Origin: Pseudorasbora parva | Taxonomy: Eukaryota; Chordata; Actinopteri; Cypriniformes; Gobionidae | Assembly: GCF_024679245.1 (NCBI RefSeq) | Contig: NC_090183.1 | Span: 20,937,207 to 21,001,206, forward strand | Length of the DNA stretch: 64,000 bases | Direction: 5' to 3' | Translations under genes and position numbers: made by a program | The notes under the pieces: model-generated | What the model was told of the DNA's origin: nothing | The model's input: the letters and a program-made list of their open reading frames with translations, nothing else | The model's database searches: none | Shown: in pieces, positions 57,007-64,000 of the stretch | Layout: the number at the start of each line of letters is the position of its first letter | Position numbering within the stretch: position 1 is the first letter of the stretch

Positions 57007-57782
57007 TGTAAGGGTGGATCGCCTACAGTGGTTCTGACTGCAGGGTTGCCGAACGACTAAAGAAACGTTATCAGCGTGATGGTAGAAAACTGTACATTTC
57101 TTGTCTATAACCACCCACTGCAACTTATACCAACGACGGAAATAAGCGCAGTTACAATAGCAAAATATGTGGGAGAGCGTTGCTTTAATGTGACTATATT
57201 GTATTGCAATAGGGAGCACTTCAAAGTCAATACCAAACCAAAAACTAGTTAGCAAATCATTTATAATTGAAAGAATTTAATGACAAAATCCGGTTATGGT
57301 TACACTTAAAATAGTTACAAAATAAATGAATGAGATGATAAAACTTATACCATTAATCGTACCCAGCATGTGTAGAATGTTACCTGAGAGATAGGGAGAG
57401 ATAGAGAGAGATCGAAAGATAGAAAGAGAGAGAAAAGAGAAGAGCCATAGAAGGCCCTAGAAGAGACAGCCAGAGAAAAAGACAGCGTCAGAGGAAGAAG
57501 ACCCAGAGAAAAAGACCTCGAGCAACAGTTGCAATCTTCTTTTATACATCCCTTGACCATGTGACTGAAACCCTGAGACATTCAAACTGACCAGTCAGAC
57601 CAGACTTCCCCCACTGTACTACAGGTGTGGCACCATTTGGCCTACAGGCCCTCAACATCTCTTTGTCTTTAGGAATCCCAAACAGCCCCACTGATAAGAG
57701 AGAGGGGGGTGAAACACAGTAAAACAAATGTCTTTGTTCAAAGAAAAATATCAAATATCTTTGATTATTTTGGATTCTTTCA
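57007..57782 (-). repeat. 5' LTR of the gag-only element
   Basis: 776 bp; on the minus strand TGAAAG to CTTACA, with a TATAAAA box at 57540-57546. Nearly identical to 53417-54229 except for the 37-bp indel. Confidence 0.9.
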
Positions 57783-58260
57783 GAGCCGAATGGTTTGCTT
57801 AATCAAGCTGTTTCTACAAAGGGTGTTTAGACGAGCCTCGAGGAGGATCGCTCTCTTACCTGGGTGCTGGTGTGACGGCCCGAGTCAGCGAGTGGCCGCT
57901 GCAACATACACTTGTTCCTGTGTTGGTTGGCTGGGTGTTTCCGATCTTTGAGTGCTCACACGCAGGCTTGCAATTGGACTGCTGTAAGCCATGGCTATCT
58001 CCCTGAGTGCTTCAGCACTACTAAAAGAGCATTTTCGTCAAAAAAGCAACAAAAAAGCAGTTTCACCCTGGATCTTTTTCAAGATGTCATTCAAAACGTG
58101 TGTTTCTGGTTGCGGTTGTTTCCTGTCCTCATTTGAGGGCCATGATCTCTCTCACTTGTAAACATGTGAGATTGGTTTTGTGGGTGGTCCATGCTCTCTC
58201 TGGAGAATGTGGTCACATTGGTGTGTTGTTCGTCTCACCTTTCTCGTGAGGGCTTGAATG
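57783..58260 (+). mobile_element. DIRS-like element A, body remnant
   Basis: Continues the sequence interrupted at 53416 (GAGCCGAATGGTTTGC). It includes a gag start at 58084 and then decays. No RT or recombinase of this element was found. Confidence 0.6.
58084..58161 (+). pseudogene. DIRS-like gag N-terminus
   Basis: The ATG at 58084 gives MSFKTCVSGCGCFLSSFEGHD before a stop at about 58159-58161. The Cys-x3-Cys-x-Cys pattern with GHD is like the start of DIRS-type gag proteins in fish (from memory). The rest is out of frame or lost. Confidence 0.55.
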
Positions 58261-58299
58261 TTTCGTGCGCTGTGTACCGTCTAGATGCACAGTCGAGAC

Positions 58300-58587
58300 T
58301 GATACCTTAAACGGGGTAAAGGTGGACCTCCGCGGAAGTGAGTTGATAAAATCTTTGGTGGTTCAGAAGTCACGTAGTGCTGGGACCAGAATGGAATCCA
58401 TTGCTTCCCTGACAGCGGAGGCTATGGAAATATCTAAACCGCGTTTTTCTTGGAGGGCTAACTTTATGTCATTAGCAATAGCTGCATCAAGTTCTTCCTT
58501 GGAAATGGCAGAATCCTTGATTTTTTTCTTTAAAGGCGACTGTTCATTTTCCCTTTTTCATGTTTCTTTGTTTGGGGGAGAATTCAT
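58300..58587 (-). pseudogene. Unidentified minus-strand frame, LINE ORF1-like helix
   Basis: The ATG at 58585-58587 opens a frame of about 75 codons: Lys/Glu-rich, then a helix (EELDAAIANDIKLALQEK, then REAMDSILVPALRDF) before a TGA near 58363. I do not recognise it. The pattern is like the N-terminus of a LINE ORF1, but this is weak. Confidence 0.3.
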
Positions 58588-58786
58588 GATGAGATGGATG
58601 TCGAAGTATTTGAAGTATGTTAAAAGATTATCGAAAAAATAAGACTGAGAAAAGACACGTGATCCTCCACCAACCCTCTTTTAAAATGTAAAAGGCATTG
58701 TATAGAAAAGATAGCGACCAAACATGATAAGAAATGGTTATGTCATCATCCATGCATTTGTCTATCTGTTAATGGATCTGTCCAGT
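58588..58786. other. Gene-free spacer left of DIRS element B
   Basis: No coding sequence or repeat end recognised; it stops at the GAAC (58787-58790) where the DIRS element starts. Confidence 0.4.
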
Positions 58787-59030
58787 GAACGTCTCGGTTA
58801 CGTATGTAACCCTCGTTCCCTGAGGAGGGAACGGAGACGTAACGTCAGTGACTGACAAATGGGGGTTTCGCTTAGAAGCCTATCATCTCCGAGACTAGAA
58901 AGAGCCCAATGGCAGTGCCAATGCCATGGGCATGCGAGATTTGCATGCGTAACTCCGCCTACCCACGTGGGTATATAAGGAAGTAGCTGGCATAATCGCA
59001 TTATGTTTTACCTGATGAGGAGCCAAGTTG
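58787..59030 (+). repeat. DIRS B left inverted terminal repeat with promoter
   Basis: Contains CCAAT (58907-58911), a consensus POU octamer ATTTGCAT (58939-58946), an E-box CACGTG (58964-58969) and TATATAA (58972-58978). These are close enough to be one core promoter. Confidence 0.85.
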
Positions 59031-59068
59031 AACTCCGTTCCAGCGGTACAGCGGATGTGGCAACGGGA

Positions 59069-59175
59069 CGTTACGTCTCCGTTCCCTCCTCAGGGAAAGA
59101 GGGTTACATACGTAGCCGAGACGTTCCCTTTCGTTCAGTCACTCCAACGTAACGTCAGTGACTGACGAATGGGGG
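59069..59175. repeat. DIRS B internal complementary region
   Basis: 59069-59126 is the reverse complement of the left end (58787-58845); 59123-59175 is the reverse complement of the right end (about 62285-62338). They join at GTTC (59123-59126). It serves as the splint for circularising the linear cDNA. Confidence 0.85.
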
Positions 59176-59418
59176 TCTCAATGAAATAACGCCACTCGGC
59201 TGTCTTCTAGTGCCCTGCGCAAGCGTGAGAGCCCTGATGCAAGTTAGGACGGTCAAAGGCCTCTACTTAACGCAGGAATACCAAGGTACACTGGGAGGCA
59301 TATTCCAGGAGGAGATATGCGCCAAGATGCCTACCCGTAGGGAGGACTTAAGAATACACATATGACCCCGGGGGGCTGCATACGGAAGATCACTGGGGTA
59401 CCAGCCGCAGGTGGATTT

Positions 59419-59800
59419 TTAACCCCAGGGGTGGCAAGGTTGCCAAGGGAATACACCCGCTCCGGGAGGCTTACGGTGGAAATACACATGTGGGGGTCGC
59501 CGGAGGGGAACCATGCACATGGGGCACCTGGCCAGACACGAGTGTCTGCCACATAAACCTTCAGGGTGGATGGAGACAGCCTTCGAATCCAACCCTTCTT
59601 GGAGGAAAGAGAGCACAGATCTGATCGGGCATTTCCAGGGGTCTTCTTGGCGAGAAGAGCACCAATTGACGAAGAGGTTCCACTTCAACGCATAGGCCTG
59701 TCTCGTGGACTCGGCCCGAGCGGAAGTGATGGTAGCCACCACCGTAGGTGGTAGGGTACTCAAACCTGCCGCGTCCCGTCCAGGAGCCACACGTGGAGGT
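59419..59800 (-). pseudogene. DIRS tyrosine recombinase, N-terminal part only
   Basis: In the frame overlapping the end of RT/RNase H, minus-strand codons give STRQAYALKWNLFVNWC and VLSFLQEGLDSK, the SAM-like N-terminal domain of a DIRS recombinase. A frameshift follows near 59575 and the catalytic Arg-His-Arg-Tyr domain is missing before the internal complementary region. It cannot integrate by itself. Confidence 0.75.
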
Positions 59801-62152
59801 TCCAAAGATCGGGACGCGGGTGCCACAGGGTGCCCCGTCTCTGAGAGAGGAGATCCTGTCTCAGAGGAATCGGCCAGGGAGGGGCTGTCGCAAGGAGAAC
59901 TAGTTCTGGGAACCAGGTCCGGCCGTGCCAGTACGGGGCGACCAAAATGACCTGCTCCTTGTCCTCCCTGACCTTGCACAACACACGTGCAAGAAGGCTC
60001 ACTGGGGGAAACGCATACTTGTGTAGGCCCTGCGGCCAGCTGTGCGCCAGTGCATCCGTGCCGAGCGTCCCCTCGGTCAGGGAATAGTACAGGCTGCAAT
60101 GGGACGAGTCGTGGGAGGCAAACAGATCTACCTGTGCGTCCCCGAACTGATCCCAGATCAGCTGGACCGACTGGAGATGGAGTCTCCACTCCCCAGGGAT
60201 TGGCTGAACCCGTGAGAGCTTGTCGGCTGCACGGTTCAGGATCCCTGGGATATGGACAGCACGAAGGGACCTCAGGCGCTTCTGACTCCATAGAACGAGA
60301 TGGCGGGCGAGTTGAGACATGCGGCGGGAGCGTAGACCGCCCTGGTGGTTGATGTACGCTACTACGGCCTTGTTGTCCGATCTGACTAGAACGTGTTGAC
60401 CCTTCAGCAACGCTAGGAAGCGGTGCAGGGCGAACCGTACTGCCAGCAACTCGAGGCAATTGATATGCAGGTGGCTCTGGCTCTCCGACCAAGAGCCGGC
60501 GGCTGCATGTCCATTGCACATGGCACCCCAGCCCGTGGTTGACGCATCTGTTGACACAACAACATGCCGGGAAACTCGTTCTAAGAGCACACCTGCCCGT
60601 AGAAAGCTGAGGTTCGACAACTGGGTGAGTGTCTGTCTGCAGGCCCGAGTCACTGGGACCCGGAGCGTGCCAGATTGCCATGCCCATCTCGGGACTCGAT
60701 CGCGAAGCCAGTGCTGAAGCGGTCTCATATGAAGCAATCCGAGCGGCGTCACCGCGGCTGCGGATGCCATATGCCCCAGGAGCCTCTGAAACAGTTTCAG
60801 TGGAACCGCACTCTTGCTCTCTATCTGACGGAGGCAAGTCAGCAGTGACTGCGCGCGCACGCCGGTAAGCTGCGCACACATGGCGACCGAGTCGATCTCC
60901 ATACCGAGAAAAGAGATCCTCTGCACTGGGCAGAGTTTGCTCTTCTCCCAGTTGACCCGAAGGCCCAGACGAGCTAAGTGGTGGAGAACCAGGTCTCTGT
61001 GTTCGCACATCCGGTCCCGGGAGTAGCCCAGTATGAGCCAGTCGTCGAGATAGTTCAGGATGCGAACCCCTTGTTGCCTGAGTGGCGCAAGGGCTGCCTC
61101 GACAATCTTCGAGAAGACGTGAGGGGACAGAGCTAGCCCGAATGGTAGTACGGCATACTGATATGCCCGCCCTTCGAACACAAACCGTAGGAACGGTCTG
61201 TGTCGCGGAAGGATGGACACATGGAAGTACGCGTCCTTCAGGTCGATCGCTGCAAACCAATCGCATGGACGAACGCATTCGAAAAGGCGTTTCGCAGTCA
61301 ATATCCTGAACGGAAGCCTGTACAGGGATCGGTTCAGGACGCGAAGGTCCAGGATCGGTCGTAACCCACCGAATTTCTTTCGATCTCCGCACGCATGACT
61401 GGGGCATTGGACCCCACCATGGTGTACCGAAAACCCCGGAAGCGGGGAGGAGCTCGCGCGAACTGAATCGCATAGCCGAGCCGGATGGTCCGTGTGACCC
61501 AGCGGGACAGTCCCGGCAGCTGTAGCCATGCTCCCAGGGAGTGTACCAATGGGGTCATGCGGAGCACCGGCGTACCCTCGGTGGGGCAGCGAGGCAACGT
61601 TACCGGCCCGGACTCGGGTGGCATAGCGGCCCGGTGTCGGGGCGGCGGTAACGGCTGCGCCCTGACAGAGGAGACCAGGGAAGGACTCGCGTTCCACTGG
61701 GGTCTGCTCTGAGAGGGGGCTGGCGACAGAGAGGGACGAGAGCGGCGTGGCCCGGGGTCGGCGCACACTGCCGTCACCGGTCTCAGGGTGCTCAGAGATG
61801 GGTATGTCAGTTCTTTCTTTAACCACAATAGGGTGCTGCCACCCCGGGGAGCGGTAGCGGAACGAAAGATCTTCCCCCCCCCTCCACCGGGGGAAGGAGC
61901 GGCCCTGCTGCCGTCTCCTGGAAAGAACTGCCCATCTCTGAGGTGTCCGCGTCTGGAGCGCCGCTTAGCCTGGTGTTTAGCGACCACACACCAACTGGAA
62001 ACCAATCGTCTGACCAGCAGGCAGGAAGTATGTGACTGCTGGAACGTGCCGAACACCAACACCGACTGGAAGATCCTGATCGTCTCGAAGAACTGACTTA
62101 ACTCAGAAGGCTTATAGGAGTGAAAGGTATGTAACCCTTGGCTCCGAAGCAT
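59760..62152 (-). pseudogene. DIRS reverse transcriptase / RNase H with internal deletion
   Basis: The frame 62152-61334 has a basic N-terminal part (possible gag remnant) and then the start of the RT region (LSRWVTRTIRLGYAIQFAR, FRGFRYTMV). Near 61390 the frame changes and about 30 expected RT codons are missing. Frame 61400-59760 continues with GGLRPILDLRVLNRSLYR, AIDLKDAYFHV, YAVLPFGLALSP and catalytic LNYLDDWLILG. RNase H follows: STDASTTGWGA, CLELLAV, RSDNKAVVAYINHQGG. The DIRS methyltransferase-like tail is not seen. RT copies element RNA to cDNA; the deletion makes it inactive. Confidence 0.88.
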
Positions 62153-62338
62153 TAAAACATAATGCGATTATGCCAGCTACTTCTTTATATACCCACGTAG
62201 GTAGGTGGAGTTACGCATGCAAATCTCGCATGCCCACTGCCATTGGGCACTTTCTGTCTCGGAGATGATAGGCTTCTAAGCGAAACCCCCATTCGTCAGT
62301 CACTGACGTTACGTCGGAGTGACTGAAAGAAAGGGAAC
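62145..62338 (-). repeat. DIRS B right inverted terminal repeat with promoter
   Basis: Mirror of the left repeat. On the minus strand: octamer ATTTGCAT (plus strand ATGCAAAT, 62217-62224) and TATATAAA (62184-62191), reading into the coding region. The E-box has one change here (ACGTAG on the plus strand). Confidence 0.85.
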
Positions 62339-64000
62339 TGTTGTGTTAACAGTCAATAACCATTAATATAAACTGCTTTGTATGAAGATGAAGTGGATGT
62401 GTTGCAGTTTATATAAATTTATATAAAAAGGTCTCCAAACATGTGTATGAATGGACTTAGATAGATCTCTGTGGCCTCTCTTTTGCTGCTGGATCCAGGA
62501 GGCCCTGAAGGATTTTTTAAAAACTTTTATCAACTTGTAAACCAATGAGAAGTCCTCTCCTTAATGGCGGGGAACAGCAGGACAAAACAAACCTCAACTC
62601 ATTCTTTGACCACTGGCAGTCTGAGTAACTATAATTCAGTACTTCATAAACTAAATTTAGTGAATATACTAGGCCTGCACGATATTGGAAAAAAAATTAC
62701 ATTGCGATATTTTTTTCCCCAACGATATATATTGCGATATTGAGAGCCATCAATCCAGGCTAAAGTTAATAATTACCATTCCGTGATATTAATAATTTCA
62801 CTAATAAGCAAGCTTCATTACAAGTGACAAAAATAAATGTTGGAAAGTATGTGTAAACATGAAACTAAACCTCCAGTAGGTGGCAGCAGGTGACCGTCTT
62901 AATGAGTGAGTCACTGAGTCGTTCATTCAAACGATTCATTCGAACGCTGAATCGTTCACACTTGTTGCTGTGAGTGATACGTGTTACGGTCTGTTATGGC
63001 TGATTTTCACTGCTGAAATAGAACAAAAACACTAAATATTGCATCTAAAATGTAAGTGACTAAGTGTATGTTAATTAGTTGTTTATGGAACTGTCATATG
63101 AAATCAGTGTCATTTTTAGTCGTGATGGTATTCAGGAAAACGCTCTAGTGTTGTGATTTCTCCTTGAGAGGCTGCATGAGCTTGAACAGCGCTTATTATC
63201 ATCAGTTCATTATATATTATCCACAATCGATCGCCACTTACACTAAATTAATGCACAAACATTCTTGCATTTTGGTGATTCGCTAGTTATTTTTTGTTTT
63301 AATCAGGCTGTTGTCCGTCAGTCAAGTAAAATTCTCTTTCACTTGTCCCTTCAAAACACCCACATTTCCCGGACAAGCGTTAATGTCGAGCCCTGCTTTG
63401 TATTCGTCGTAAAGATCTTTGTGGTGCCGTTTTAAGCAGAGGTGTAGTGGTAAAAAAAGAGGTGGGTAAACTATAAATTCTTGGTGACTGCATCGTGGTC
63501 ACGGTAAGGTGGGCCACTGCCTACCGGTGTATGCAGCCCGATCTCACGGCAATTCATACTAATACGAGGTGACTAATATGAGCACATATGAGAGAACACA
63601 CAAGAAGATATTCACATTAAACAAGCTGGAATCAAAGAATTTGACTGTTGTCTTAAAAAATTACTTAAGCCGACTAATCGATTATCAAAATTGTTGTCAA
63701 TTTCAGTTTTTGCCAATTGCTAATAAGGCAGGTGCAGATTAACGACAGAAGGATGAATTTGGTGCCAAATATTTTAATTTAAAGAAAACTCAGTTTCTGT
63801 AATCAACAGAAGAAAGACAATATAAGTTGGACTGTAGTTTCCACAAGTGTAGCCTAATGGCTGCCGACATTAACAGACGATTTTGCTAAACTATAAAAAC
63901 AATAAAACCAAAAATGTTCTATTTGAACACAAAATACACTGCATCATTACAGCTTTATTACAGGGTTTCGACATGCTCTCTATAAACCAGCTGCTTGTGA
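62339..64000. other. Gene-free region with DNA-transposon ends
   Basis: Three hAT-like pieces: near 62668 (GCCTGCACGATATTGG), near 63380 (TTAATGTCGAGCCCTG, the reverse of the end seen at 45700) and near 63437 (CAGAGGTGTAGTGGT). No transposase, endov exon or RNA gene was recognised. Confidence 0.5.

Larger units (their letters stand above)
53417..57782 (-). mobile_element. LTR retrotransposon with gag but no pol, tRNA-Phe primed, 4366 bp
   Basis: LTRs at 53417-54229 (813 bp) and 57007-57782 (776 bp), TG...CA on each strand, with a 4-bp target duplication GAGC (53413-53416 and 57783-57786). Read on the minus strand: 5' LTR, primer site, gag-like ORF, then 1.6 kb without recognisable coding, a GGGAGGA purine tract and the 3' LTR. 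The LTRs differ by one 37-bp indel in purine-rich repeats and about one substitution, so insertion is recent. No RT or integrase is present, so it is non-autonomous. Confidence 0.85.
58787..62338 (-). mobile_element. DIRS-type retrotransposon B with inverted termini and internal complementary region
   Basis: The left terminus (plus strand from 58787) and right terminus (minus strand from 62338) are the same sequence in opposite orientation over about 200 bp. An internal complementary region at 59069-59175 matches both outer ends, the mark of DIRS elements, which replicate through a circle and integrate by tyrosine recombinase without target duplication. Coding on the minus strand covers RT, RNase H and part of the recombinase. 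Both ends and the internal copy share GAAC/GTTC as the joining tetranucleotide. Confidence 0.9.

Noticed and set aside
58265..58642. 125-aa plus-strand frame
   Set aside because: The opposite strand has a more protein-like helical frame; neither is recognised, so only the minus-strand one is listed at low confidence.
59419..61473. 684-aa minus-strand open frame as a whole protein
   Set aside because: Most of it is the shadow of the DIRS RT/RNase H frame; only its last part (about 59800-59575) carries recombinase-like sequence.
1..64000. tRNA, rRNA or snRNA genes
   Set aside because: Only tRNA 3'-end matches at two LTR primer sites were seen; no cloverleaf-length gene was recognised by eye.

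Overview
The window looks like repeat-rich DNA from a teleost fish, most probably a cyprinid (inference). The signs are vertebrate-type introns, DIRS-type and sushi-like chromoviral retrotransposons, L1, Tx1-like and L2/CR1-like LINEs, and the fold-back and TTAA-flanked MITEs common in carp and zebrafish relatives. No bacterial, organellar or RNA-gene content was seen. Almost all coding potential belongs to transposable elements (TEs). The one host gene recognised is endonuclease V (endov), seen as three consecutive in-frame exons on the + strand at 48003-48137, 51978-52017 and 52893-53005. Its 5' and 3' exons were not found, so the gene probably runs out of the window or is partial.

Layout. 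1-14.7 kb: two Tx1-like LINEs lie head to tail on the minus strand, separated by one (GA)n microsatellite; the second carries a later 5'-truncated L1 (7310-11290). 15-18.5 kb: a decayed minus-strand LTR element with a tRNA-Leu primer site holds a TTAA-flanked DNA transposon, which itself holds a fold-back MITE. 18.6-31.6 kb: a minus-strand L1 is broken by a truncated chromovirus, a hAT MITE and a complete 5.14 kb Ty3/gypsy chromovirus with identical LTRs. 31.7-45.2 kb: a pile of minus-strand L2/CR1-like LINEs; the longest copy has an SGNH-esterase ORF1 and is split by a 1.5 kb solo LTR. 45.2-53.2 kb: endov exons with introns holding a LINE fragment, a (GA)n tract, a large fold-back, a LINE 3' end and a Harbinger derivative. 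53.2-62.3 kb: a DIRS remnant split by a 4.4 kb LTR element with gag but no pol, then a second DIRS element (58787-62338) with inverted termini and an internal complementary region. 62.3-64 kb: DNA-transposon debris.

The nesting gives a relative history: Tx1 before L1; an old LTR element before the TTAA transposon before the fold-back MITE; L1 before the gypsy and hAT insertions; L2/CR1 before the solo LTR and TTAA element; DIRS before the gag-only LTR element. LINE-derived segments are overwhelmingly antisense to endov. I see no clearly new biological system. The most notable signals are the microsatellite-targeted LINE pair, an 11-nt self-priming primer site in the gypsy element, the DIRS promoter and junction architecture, and a gag-only LTR element primed by tRNA-Phe.
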